DNA of 21,341 nucleotides from CAZLRH01 sp964562015 (lineage in GTDB: Bacteria > Verrucomicrobiota > Verrucomicrobiia > Opitutales > JABDGR01): the NCBI GenBank assembly GCA_964562015.1, contig CAZLRH010000039.1, positions 1-21,341 of the forward strand, written 5' to 3'. Positions within the stretch are counted from its first letter, which is position 1; each line of letters starts with the position of its first letter. Shown piece by piece: positions 1-6,632 of the stretch. Below the pieces are notes generated by a model. It did no database searches. It was not told the origin of the DNA and saw only the letters and a program-made list of their open reading frames with translations. Position numbers and translations under genes: made by a program.

Positions 1-1248
1 GGTGACCCCGGCGCCGGTCAGCGCCACAATCATGCGGTAGAGCGACTCGCGGAAGTCCTCGCGGAAACCGGGCGCCAGCGCCATTTCAAAACCAACCAGC
101 GAATCAATCACCAGCCGCTTGGCGCCGAGCCTTTCAATGGCATTGAGAATCTCCTGCATGGTTTCGTCCACCGAGAGGTCGAGCGGGCGCAGGTAAAGGA
201 TTTCGAGTTTTCCCTTTTCCTGCGGCGTTTTTAAATCCAGGCCAAAACTGTCGGCGCGATCCGTGTATCCTATCGGGCGTTCTTCGAAGATGGCCATGAT
301 GGCCGGTTCCCCGTGGCGAAGCCCCTCGGCGATAAATTGCGTCGCCAGGGCTGACTTGCCCGTACCCGACGGCCCGGCCACGAGGAGGCTGTCGCCTTCC
401 AGCAGGCCTCCGCCCATCATTTTGTCCAACTCCGGAATCCCCATGGAAAGCAGCCGGCGCCGGCGCAGTGGGTTCATCTTTTTGCCACCCAAGCCCAAGG
501 TCCGGGAAAAAGCCTGCAGGCCGTCCGCCGTGATACGGATGGTGTGCAACCCGGGCACCGAGTCTTGCCCGCGCAACTTCATGATCTGCAGTTTTCGCAC
601 GACGGAATTTCGCTGTGGCACTTGCGAAAGCCAGTAGAGGCCGTCCGCGATGGTGAATAGCGGATTGCCGCGCATCTCTTCCTCGCCATATTCGCCGACC
701 AGAAAGGTCGTGGCTTCCCAACTGGTGAGGAACTGGGTCAGGCCCTGGATGAACGTCTGCGTCTCCATTTCGTTGCCGGTAGCCACCGCTTTGCGCATCA
801 CGGTGCGAAAGGAATCCACCACCACCACCCCGGGATTGACCGCGGTGACCTGCCGGATGATCTCGGCGAGGACGGCCTTCAAATCCTGCTCCAACACCAA
901 GTCACTCAGGTTGATAAAGCGGATGGCGTTGCCCAGCTTGGATTCGTCGAAGAAGGTGAATTGCTGTTGATAACGCAGCATTTTTATGGCGGGTTCGCCG
1001 AGGACGGTAAAATAGAGCGCGGGTTTCTGCACGGTCGCATTGGCAAAAACGATCTGGTGCGCCAGCGTGGTCTTGCCGCAACCCGGTGCGGCCGCGATGA
1101 CGTTGAAGGAGAATTCAGGGATGCCACCGCCCAGAATGTCGTCGAGGCCCCGCACGCCGGTCGGCAGTTTGCGGATCGTGACTTTAGCCGACGGGTCCAC
1201 GGTTGTCTGCGACAATGGGGGTTTGGCCATGTGGTTTTTTTTCTTCAT
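1..1248 (-). CDS. KaiC-like double RecA-fold ATPase (partial, 3' end outside window)
   Basis: The reading frame is open for 416 codons from an ATG at 1248 to the window edge. Two RecA/KaiC ATPase domains are visible. The first has a Walker A GCGKTT near residues 56-61 and a Walker B-like VVVVDS. The second has GPSGTGKS near residue 290 and a VIDS Walker B. The pair of acidic residues after the second nucleotide-binding loop (FEERP) is the catalytic Glu pair of KaiC; the first domain has only GEP there. The start is fixed by AAGGAG six bases upstream. Family members are ATPases and, in cyanobacteria, autokinases of the circadian clock. No kaiA or kaiB is seen here, so a clock role is not implied and a signalling ATPase is more likely. 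The CII phosphorylation-site region lies beyond the window. It is the second gene of an operon, 10 bp after the 142-aa gene. Confidence 0.9.
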   Translation of the reverse strand, partial: MKKKNHMAKPPLSQTTVDPSAKVTIRKLPTGVRGLDDILGGGIPEFSFNVIAAAPGCGKTTLAHQIVFANATVQKPALYFTVLGEPAIKMLRYQQQFTFFDESKLGNAIRFINLSDLVLEQDLKAVLAEIIRQVTAVNPGVVVVDSFRTVMRKAVATGNEMETQTFIQGLTQFLTSWEATTFLVGEYGEEEMRGNPLFTIADGLYWLSQVPQRNSVVRKLQIMKLRGQDSVPGLHTIRITADGLQAFSRTLGLGGKKMNPLRRRRLLSMGIPELDKMMGGGLLEGDSLLVAGPSGTGKSALATQFIAEGLRHGEPAIMAIFEERPIGYTDRADSFGLDLKTPQEKGKLEILYLRPLDLSVDETMQEILNAIERLGAKRLVIDSLVGFEMALAPGFREDFRESLYRMIVALTGAGVT

Positions 1249-1254
1249 TTTTAT

Positions 1255-1260
1255 CTCCTT
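1255..1260 (-). promoter_or_regulatory. Strong Shine-Dalgarno for the KaiC-like gene
   Basis: Read on the minus strand, AAGGAG sits six bases before the ATG at 1248. It decides this start over the internal in-frame ATG six codons later. It is one of the few clear ribosome binding sites in the window, and it overlaps the last codon and stop of the upstream 142-aa gene, which fits translational coupling. Confidence 0.8.
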
Positions 1261-1687
1261 AATTAAAGTTTAAATCGTTTTTACGGCGGGGTAGATTGGG
1301 CCAGACTTGATGCACCAGTTGCAGCGTTAGCTTCGCCCCGATGAATGCCACCAGCAGTCCGAGCAATTGGGTGAGTAGAACCAGCCGACCCTCCATCATG
1401 TCCGCCGGAGCAACTTTTGCGGCGAGTTCGTCCCGTGCTGGCAAGGAGCCATTCGCTTTGAGCTCGACCATGCGCAGCCACGAAACATCCATGCTCGCGA
1501 GCGCGAGCGAGCGGGACAGGAGCGAGCGAAAGCCAAAGGCTCCCATGAGTGTCGCCAGATGCGGCCGCAGCAGCTCCGTGACGGGAAAAGCCGCCGCAGG
1601 TTCGGTGCCGGAAGATTTATTTTCCTTCGCCTGATGAGCAATGAGGCGCTGGGCAAAATCCCGCGGTTTTGGATTTACTCGGTTCAT
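1259..1687 (-). CDS. Small conserved-looking membrane protein upstream of KaiC-like ATPase
   Basis: This encodes 142 aa with no domain I can name. The N-terminal half is basic and hydrophilic. A central stretch, FPVTELLRPHLATLMGAFGF, is followed by an alpha-helical region. Near residues 104-125 there is one strongly hydrophobic segment (LLTQLLGLLVAFIGAKLTL), likely one membrane span or a buried helix. It ends 10 bp before the KaiC-like start, so the two are probably co-transcribed and functionally linked. The start at 1687 has no clear Shine-Dalgarno. I have an impression of similar proteins beside KaiC-like genes in Verrucomicrobia, which needs a search. It might anchor or modulate the ATPase, but that is inference. 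Confidence 0.75.
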   Translation of the reverse strand: MNRVNPKPRDFAQRLIAHQAKENKSSGTEPAAAFPVTELLRPHLATLMGAFGFRSLLSRSLALASMDVSWLRMVELKANGSLPARDELAAKVAPADMMEGRLVLLTQLLGLLVAFIGAKLTLQLVHQVWPNLPRRKNDLNFN

Positions 1688-1888
1688 TCAGCAAGGGGCT
1701 CGCCAGTTTTTATCCGACCAAGCGGAACCCGGCTTTTCCCCGGCCCCGGCTGGGGACACGTTGGCGATGGGGGGATGGGCTTTTTCATGCATCATCATTC
1801 CGCAAGGACACGGGATGGGGCTCGGCTTTGCGCCAGTAAACGGCGTAATCCTCGAACTGTCGAGTACTACTCGCCGGGTTAGATAAAC

Positions 1889-2110
1889 CTGAGCCACACG
1901 CAAATCCGCGCCCCCTGCGCCATCGGCACGGAGCAAGGGTAGCTTTTGCAGCAAGCCATGGGGCAACTCTCGCTCTCCGCGCGCGCGTATGACCGCATTT
2001 TAAAAGTGGCGCGCACCATTGCAGACTTGGCCGGCACGGAAATTATCGAGACCCCGCATTGGCAGGAGGCCATTCAATACCGCAGTTTGGATCGGGCGTT
2101 GTTTTATTAA
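1889..2110 (+). pseudogene. comM: comM (yifB) 3'-end remnant, copy 1
   Basis: A 73-codon stretch matches the C-terminal Mg-chelatase-like end of ComM. It reads LSHTQIRAPCAIGTEQG, then an in-frame TAG at 1940-1942, then LLQQAMGQLSLSARAYDRIL, and ends EAIQYRSLDRALFY before TAA. The LSARAYDRILKVARTIADLAG region is the family's hallmark tail. There is no Walker A or B and no upstream part of ComM, and a stop precedes the homology, so this is not a working gene. A 50-codon ORF from the ATG at 1958 would remain open. ComM is a hexameric helicase acting in natural transformation. The 3' end overlaps the stop of the convergent kinase gene by three bases. A second copy lies at 20142-20252. Confidence 0.8.
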
Positions 2111-3288
2111 TTGATATTGGAAGATGGCTTTGACAGCGCGCGGTGGACGGCCATACCCAGCGACTGAATAGTGTGGGGTTTGGCCAAGAGCTCCCGAATA
2201 CCCATTTCGCGCACGCGTTCCTGGGTCAAGTTTGCGGTGTAACCGGTGGTGAGAATGATGGGCAGATGGGGTCGAATCAGGAGAAGTTTCTGCGCAAAAT
2301 CCGTGCCCAACATTGAGGGCATCGTCAAATCGGTGATGACAAGGTCAAAGGCGGCGGGATTTGCGCGCACCAAAGCCAGCGCATCGGCCACATTGGTTTT
2401 GCATTCCACGACATAACCAATTTCCTCCAGCATACTCTGCCCAAGTTGCGCCAGTGGCGGCTCATCGTCCACGAAAAGGATGCGCTCGCCGTGTCCAGCC
2501 GGGGTGGCTTCGGCGATGGCCGCGGTTTTCCGGCTCAATTCCGCCGTGATGGGAAAATACAAGTGGAAGACCGTGCCTTCACCCGGCTGGCTGTAAACGG
2601 TAATTGCCCCGCCGTGGCTCTGCATAATTCCATGCACCACGGACAGGCCCAAGCCGGTGCCTTCACCCGGCCCCTTGGTGGTGAAAAACGGCTCGAAGAT
2701 TCGCGCCATAGTCGCCGGGCTCATGCCATGCCCGGTATCACTGACGCTCAGTCGAATATAGGGACCCGCCCGCAGCCCGACATTGGCTCCGGCCAGCAAT
2801 TTATCCACGCTAAATTCTTCCAAGCGCACCCCGAGGCGACCGACCCGATCTTGCATGGCGTGCGACGCGTTGGTGCAGAGATTCATCACGATTTGGTGAA
2901 CCTGGGTGGCGTCGGCCAACACTGGAGGCAGGCGGGAATCCAGCGAGACCTCAAACTCAATGTTACTCGGGATGGACGCCCGGAGCAGCTTGAGTGGCTC
3001 CTGCACGATTTCGGCAAGTTCAACGGGCTTTCGCTCCTGCGCCTCCTGGGGCCGGCTAAACGTAAGAATTTGTCTCACGAGTGAAACCGCGCGAGTGCCT
3101 CCTTGCGCCACCGCGTTAAGATATTTTGCCACGATGGGGTCGTTGGCCACCAGCCGTTGCGCCAGTTCCGTGTAACCATTCATGGCGGCCAGGATATTGT
3201 TGAAATCGTGAGCGATGCCTCCAGCCAGGGTGCCGATGGCCTCCATTTTTTGGGCCTGCCGAAACTGCTCTTCCACTTTGCGTTGCGC
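2107..3288 (-). pseudogene. Hybrid sensor kinase, C-terminal part (HisKA-HATPase-REC), cut off by insertion
   Basis: This is the 3' half of the split kinase. From the GTG codon at 3276 (389 aa) it has a HisKA dimerisation domain with the phospho-acceptor in GIAHDFNNI (H23), an N box NLCTNASHAM, a G1 box VSDTGHGM, and a G2 GTGLGL. A receiver domain begins near residue 263 with DD269-270 and phospho-acceptor D315 (VITDLTMP). The frame is open back to the insertion at 3289 and continues exactly into the PAS-containing half at 6989-8754 (AQR joined to KVEEQ). It now lacks its promoter, start and sensor. The GTG at 3276 is a native internal codon, so this part is probably silent or weakly made as a soluble fragment. 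Confidence 0.9.
3281..3288. repeat. 8-bp target site duplication, left copy
   Basis: CGTTGCGC directly abuts the left inverted repeat. The same eight bases follow the right inverted repeat at 6989-6996. Removing the element and one copy restores the kinase reading frame (Ile-Thr-Ala-Gln-Arg-Lys-Val-Glu). Eight to nine bases is usual for IS1-family insertion. Confidence 0.95.
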
Positions 3289-3308
3289 GGTAGTGTCTTA
3301 ATTTGAAC
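3289..3308 (+). repeat. Left terminal inverted repeat
   Basis: GGTAGTGTCTTAATTTGAAC is a perfect 20-bp match to the reverse complement of the right end at 6969-6988. The repeat supplies the final codons and TAA stop of the truncated kinase when read from the other end. Confidence 0.95.
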
Positions 3309-3427
3309 GCTCTCCTCGGGGAAATGGGTAATGTAAGAGCGAGAGCGATAAGTTTTACTAATAGGTCATCTTGTGGATTTGGTATCGCCAATGACCCCAT
3401 TCTAAGCTTCATTCCCTGCCAATTATT

Positions 3428-3637
3428 ATGGGTAAACAAGGTAACGGTCAGGTCAGTATAGGAGCTACCGTGAAAAAGGCTTTGTCTGTTGCTTTAAGCG
3501 TGAGAGCACAAGAATTAGGGTGGAGCAGCGCCCAATATCTTCGAGAGGTAGTTAAGGCTTGGGAAAAACTTGGGTGGCCTCATCCAACGAAAGATAAAAT
3601 CAGCACTGGTGAAGGCAAAAAATCCATTAATAAATGA
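3428..3637 (+). CDS. Small hypothetical protein of the mobile element (possible ribbon-helix-helix)
   Basis: This is a 69-aa ORF near the left end of the element. A beta-strand-like stretch, GQVSIGATVKKAL, is followed by two predicted helices (VALSVRAQELG and SAQYLREVVKAWEKLG). That order resembles ribbon-helix-helix DNA-binding proteins, but no motif is decisive. No convincing Shine-Dalgarno precedes the ATG. The codons look ordinary and the opposite strand has no better candidate here. It may be an accessory or copy-control protein of the element. It could also be spurious. Confidence 0.45.
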   Translation: MGKQGNGQVSIGATVKKALSVALSVRAQELGWSSAQYLREVVKAWEKLGWPHPTKDKISTGEGKKSINK

Positions 3638-3642
3638 ATGGC

Positions 3643-3687
3643 TCTATATAATCTATATAGCCTGTATAGTCTATATAGTACATATAG
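3643..3687 (+). repeat. Five-unit imperfect 9-bp tandem repeat
   Basis: The consensus unit is TCTATATAG. The five consecutive 9-mers are TCTATATAA, TCTATATAG, CCTGTATAG, TCTATATAG and TACATATAG. The array begins six bases after the stop of the 69-aa ORF. It may be an operator array, an iteron-like site or a simple slippage tract. Confidence 0.8.
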
Positions 3688-3829
3688 GTATTATCTACTA
3701 CATTAGAATTTTTGATTGATGCCTCCGGCATTCAGCGCATCCTTATAGGTGAACCAAATTCACCATGGTAATACTTAAGAGCGCCAGTCGGGCACGACTC
3801 GACCGCCACTAGCGCATACCTAAAAAGCA

Positions 3830-3877
3830 CCGAGCCGTACGGCCATCCTTGCAGGGAGTAAGCGCCGTACGGCTCGG
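3830..3877 (+). repeat. 14-bp inverted repeat (hairpin)
   Basis: CCGAGCCGTACGGC at 3830-3843 pairs perfectly with GCCGTACGGCTCGG at 3864-3877 across a 20-base loop. No T-run follows, so it is not a typical intrinsic terminator. Each arm also contains the short palindrome GCCGTACGGC, so it may be a protein-binding site. Confidence 0.8.
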
Positions 3878-3904
3878 AAGGGTCACCAACAGTAGAAAGT
3901 TTTT

Positions 3905-3978
3905 GGGGCCGTAGGTTAATCGGCAAACCACCCGCGCTTTACACTCGGGAGATGTCGGCTCGAATCCGTCCGGCTCCA
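3905..3978 (+). pseudogene. tRNA-like sequence, degenerate
   Basis: A 74-base cloverleaf can be drawn. The acceptor is GGGGCCG with CGGCTCC (one G-T pair) and discriminator A. The T8 base is present. The D stem is GGTT/AACC with a GG-containing loop. The anticodon arm is CCCGCG, loop CTTTACA, CTCGGG (one mismatch, one pair too long). The variable loop is four bases. The T arm is GTCGG, loop CTCGAAT, CCGTC (one mismatch, C in place of T54). Read with a seven-base loop, the anticodon is TTA, which would pair with the UAA stop codon. A shifted loop would give TAC (Val), so identity is uncertain. No CCA is encoded. Defects in two stems and the T loop suggest a decayed or non-standard tRNA carried by the element. 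Confidence 0.5.
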
Positions 3979-4085
3979 TCTACTTTCTTTGCGCATCTTA
4001 GGTAATCTATGCAGAAATGCAAGGGCGATTCCGTGGCGGTAGCGTCCTAACTTGGAAGCGTTGCTGTAATCGCCCCAGTATTCTT

Positions 4086-5465
4086 CTACTTCTGCGGTTT
4101 TCGATACGCGGTGCTATTAGTTCTCGTATGGGGGACTTGCTCAATCAGTCCACTCTTAACCATGCGCCCAAAAATGCTCTTTATCTGGTAATCCGCCCTC
4201 ACGTGCGTTACCTCACGAGCGTCAGCATTCTTAATAGTGGGATGAGTATCTAAATAGGTCAGAATAGCTTGTTCTGGAGACGCGAGTGGTTCGTGTTTGA
4301 TTATGACAAGAACTGAATTGTCTTTTTCAGCTATAATAGGTTCTTTAAGCCCAAGTTTGTGCATAGCGGCAAACGCAGTATTTAACCCCTCGCCAACATC
4401 TTTGTTTGGCGGGTCAACGAACTTATTTAAAATTCGAACAACCGCACCATTCCTGGCAAATCGCTCCTCTAAAATGTTTTCCGTGGTAATGTGTGCGGGG
4501 AGCGTTCCGGGGCTTTGGATCTCTACCCGATTGTCAAAGATTCGAATGTGAACGTCGTCGGCAACGCTATAATCGCGATGAAGCACGGCGTTGGTGATAA
4601 TTTCATGAAGTGTGTCAGTCGGGTATGTTATTGCCTCAAGAGAGGCATCACCCATCTTGGGGATGCTGCCAATAATTTCAGCAGTTTGCAAAACCGCCGC
4701 CTTAATCTGGTCATACAAACAGCCCTCAATGGTTATGGGTGTAAATGCTAATGCCTCCCTAAGTCCCTCAAGTTCCGTAGTTTTATACCTGTAGATTTTA
4801 ATCCCGCAGTGTTTGGGAATCAATGCCTGTGGTTCTTCGGAAAATAAAAGAACCCCCGCCACGGTTGGCTTTTCTTCTCTTATCAATATCTGTTTTTTAA
4901 GCCAAGCTTCCGGCTCAACAGTCGGCACAACTTCGCGTATAAAATTCTTAATTACATCCGATTCTGTAATCGCTGATTTATCTGAGTTAATGGACTCGTT
5001 TTCGAAAGAAGCTATGCCCTTATTGTATTCGAGCTGTTTAATTCCTTCACGAGTTTCCACAGCAAGGCTCTGCGCACCCCTGCGGACGTATGGCTTGCTG
5101 TCAGAGGCATTTCTAATTGTTCGGGTTTTATTGACTTGGACATGTAGGACGAGGCCCGGCTTGGAATCGCACCGTAAAAATTCGTAAAGAAAATCAGTCC
5201 CCAAGGGAAAGAGTTGTTCGAATGGTTGCAAATGGCCATTTGCTGCCTCTTGATTTTGGAAGCCATCCCACGACCTAGTTTTGTCACTCTCTTCCCTTAT
5301 GCCGATATAAACATCTCCGCCGTCAGTGTTTGCAAAAGCCGAAATCAATCGCGTTAGTTTGGCCGGAGATATTTCCTTGGCCTTTACATCCGAAAACTGG
5401 CCTTCCTCTTCATGGATAACCTTGTCCGCCTGTGCATCTAAAATCGTTTGGGTTAAAAGGGACAT
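4086..5465 (-). CDS. AlbA_2 / HATPase_c_4 domain ATP-binding protein (Schlafen-like), element cargo
   Basis: This encodes 459 aa from the ATG at 5465. The N-terminal AlbA_2 (Schlafen-type) domain covers about residues 15-140, with EGQFSDVKAKEI and the FANTDGGDVYIGI motif. The HATPase_c_4 domain, once annotated as RecG-like helicase, covers about residues 270-390, with LHEIITNAVLHRDYS (E288, N292, H296, R297, D298) and FDNRVEIQSPGTLP. A C-terminal winged-helix-like segment covers about 397-450. Proteins of this build are usually DNA-binding regulators or accessory proteins in mobile DNA and some defence loci; the exact reaction is not established. A TTG at 5540 would add 25 hydrophobic residues, but AlbA_2 proteins normally begin as MSLL does, so I prefer 5465. 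It lies 71 bp downstream of the small DNA-binding gene, and three ATTCGAAT palindromes lie in front of it, one touching the start codon. Confidence 0.88.
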   Translation of the reverse strand: MSLLTQTILDAQADKVIHEEEGQFSDVKAKEISPAKLTRLISAFANTDGGDVYIGIREESDKTRSWDGFQNQEAANGHLQPFEQLFPLGTDFLYEFLRCDSKPGLVLHVQVNKTRTIRNASDSKPYVRRGAQSLAVETREGIKQLEYNKGIASFENESINSDKSAITESDVIKNFIREVVPTVEPEAWLKKQILIREEKPTVAGVLLFSEEPQALIPKHCGIKIYRYKTTELEGLREALAFTPITIEGCLYDQIKAAVLQTAEIIGSIPKMGDASLEAITYPTDTLHEIITNAVLHRDYSVADDVHIRIFDNRVEIQSPGTLPAHITTENILEERFARNGAVVRILNKFVDPPNKDVGEGLNTAFAAMHKLGLKEPIIAEKDNSVLVIIKHEPLASPEQAILTYLDTHPTIKNADAREVTHVRADYQIKSIFGRMVKSGLIEQVPHTRTNSTAYRKPQK

Positions 5466-5517
5466 TCGAATAGTAGACAGGAAATATTCGAATATTAGCA
5501 GGCTAAAACATTCGAAT
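5464..5517 (-). promoter_or_regulatory. Three ATTCGAAT palindromes, probable operator
   Basis: Identical 8-bp palindromes ATTCGAAT lie at 5464-5471, 5486-5493 and 5510-5517, spaced 22 and 24 bp apart, about two helical turns. They occupy the gap between the small DNA-binding gene and the AlbA_2 gene, and the first overlaps the AlbA_2 start codon. A bound protein would block transcription or initiation. The obvious candidates are the neighbouring 60-aa protein or the AlbA_2 protein itself. One further copy at 4540-4547 inside the coding region is probably chance. Confidence 0.65.
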
Positions 5518-5536
5518 AGTACTATCTTGTTATAAG

Positions 5537-5719
5537 TCAATAAGATACGGAATTAATTAAGGCCAGTAGCCTATCTCTCGCCCATTTCGAAATGTTACTC
5601 CCAGAAGCTTTCGCATGGGTTTCAATGGAGTCCATTTCGGTCTTGGTGAGCCGGAGATGCAGATATTTTGCTTTTGCCTCACCGTTCGGCAGCTTGGGCC
5701 TTCCGCGTTTGGGTTTCAT
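5537..5719 (-). CDS. Small basic DNA-binding protein (ribbon-helix-helix type)
   Basis: This encodes 60 aa. The basic N-terminus MKPKRGRPKLPNG is an AT-hook-like GRP motif. It is followed by a strand (KYLHLRLTKTEMDSIE) and two helices (ETHAKASG and NISKWARDRLLALI), the plan of ribbon-helix-helix repressors such as CopG or Arc and of mobile-element regulators. It is divergent from the transposase and shares a symmetric promoter region with it, so it is well placed to repress both. The promoter's -10 box ends eight bases before the ATG, which predicts an mRNA with almost no leader. It is probably in one transcript with the AlbA_2 gene downstream. Confidence 0.8.
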   Translation of the reverse strand: MKPKRGRPKLPNGEAKAKYLHLRLTKTEMDSIETHAKASGSNISKWARDRLLALINSVSY

Positions 5720-5724
5720 AAATG

Positions 5725-5779
5725 TTTAATGTAGCACAAAAAATACTATTGACAAGCCTAATTAGTGTGCTACATTAAA
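5725..5779. promoter_or_regulatory. Symmetric divergent promoter with 14-bp inverted repeat
   Basis: TTTAATGTAGCACA (5725-5738) and its exact reverse complement (5766-5779) flank a 27-bp centre. On the plus strand, TTGACA (5749-5754), 16 bp and TACATT (5771-5776) form a promoter for the transposase. On the minus strand, TTGTCA (5755-5750), 16 bp and TACATT (5733-5728) form one for the small DNA-binding gene. The two -35 boxes overlap almost completely and each -10 box lies inside a repeat arm. A dimeric repressor on the arms would shut both genes at once. Confidence 0.75.
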
Positions 5780-5798
5780 GCAATAACAAAAACGACCT

Positions 5799-6632
5799 AT
5801 GGCCAACGTCCTCCCATTCGACAAGCAAGTCACCGTTATCGCCAGCCTTGCGGAAGGGGCGAGCATTCGCGGCATTGAGCGCATGACTGGCGTCAATCGC
5901 AATACGATTATGTCCCTCGGCCTGCGGGTGGGGAATGCGTGCGCAAAGATGATGGATGCGAAGATGCGCGGACTGAATTGCCAGCGGCTAGAGGTTGATG
6001 AATTGTGGGCATTTATCCAAAAAAAGCAGGCTCAATGCGTCCCCGGAGATTTCAAGCGTGGATTTGGCGACGTTTACACCTTCGTTGCGCTCGACAGTGA
6101 CACGAAACTAATCCCGGCCTATCTTGTCGGGAAGCGTGACGCCATTCATGCCATCCGATTCTTTGAGGACTTGGCCCCGCGCCTAACGTGCAAGGTGCAA
6201 CTGTCAACCGACGCATTCAGCGGTTACGCCAACGCCATTGATAACGCTTTCGGCTCGGAAATCCACTTTGGGCAATGCGTAAAGATATATTCATCCCCAC
6301 TTTTGGTGGAACAGAAGCAGAGTAAGTACAGCCCCGGCAAGGTGATTGACGTGGAGCGCACGGTCATGGTCGGAGAGCCCGAGGAAAGCAAAATCTCGAC
6401 AAGCTATATCGAAAAACAGAATCATACCGTCAGAATGCACTGCCGCCGCCTGTCCCGCCTCACGAATGCTTTTTCAAAGAAGCTGGACAGCTTCAAGGCG
6501 GCGGTGTCGCTCCACTTCGCCTATTACAACTTTGTCCGCCGTCACAGCACCGTCAGGATGACTCCCGCAATGGCGGCGGGGGTTGAACGCTCGGCCCTGA
6601 CGGTGGCGGACTTGGTTGACCTCGCCCGATGA
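5799..6632 (+). CDS. IS1-family DDE transposase
   Basis: This encodes 277 aa. An N-terminal helix-turn-helix (about 19-45, GASIRGIERMTGVNRNTIM) is followed by the DDE catalytic core: D67 in EVDELWAF, D138 in STDAFSGY and E205 in SYIEKQN. C-terminal FVRRHST follows. This order and the VDELWAF/YIEKQN motifs are typical of IS1-family transposases. It is a single ORF, unlike classical IS1, which needs a frameshift between two ORFs. The zinc-finger cysteines found in some members are not obvious. All catalytic residues are present, so it looks active. It would cut at the 20-bp ends 3289 and 6988. Its stop overlaps the next gene's ATG (ATGA). No Shine-Dalgarno is seen, and the predicted leader is about 15 bases. 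Confidence 0.93.
   Translation: MANVLPFDKQVTVIASLAEGASIRGIERMTGVNRNTIMSLGLRVGNACAKMMDAKMRGLNCQRLEVDELWAFIQKKQAQCVPGDFKRGFGDVYTFVALDSDTKLIPAYLVGKRDAIHAIRFFEDLAPRLTCKVQLSTDAFSGYANAIDNAFGSEIHFGQCVKIYSSPLLVEQKQSKYSPGKVIDVERTVMVGEPEESKISTSYIEKQNHTVRMHCRRLSRLTNAFSKKLDSFKAAVSLHFAYYNFVRRHSTVRMTPAMAAGVERSALTVADLVDLAR

Larger units (their letters stand above)
3638..4085. other. Non-coding, hairpin-rich region of the mobile element
   Basis: This stretch has no credible protein gene. It begins with a five-unit 9-bp tandem repeat. It then shows successive inverted repeats at 3748-3764 (GGTGAA/TTCACC), 3786-3799 (AGTCG/CGACT), 3830-3877 (14-bp arms), a tRNA-like fold at 3905-3978, and 4023-4075 (GGGCGATT/AATCGCCC with extra G-U pairs inside). 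The last hairpin lies just after the stop of the minus-strand AlbA_2 gene and could act in termination, though it lacks a clean T-run. The rest may be structured RNA or protein-binding DNA. Confidence 0.5.

Noticed and set aside
134..721. 195-codon minus-strand frame
   Set aside because: It is out of frame with the KaiC-like gene, which covers the same bases with clear Walker motifs and runs off the window.
1688..1966. 92-codon minus-strand frame and overlapping plus-strand frames at 1559-1886
   Set aside because: No domain, start signal or sensible composition; part is antisense to the comM remnant. I see no gene in 1688-1888.
4023..4075. Possible integron attC-like site
   Set aside because: The long imperfect hairpin lacks the RYYYAAC and GTTRRRY core sites, and no integrase is nearby.
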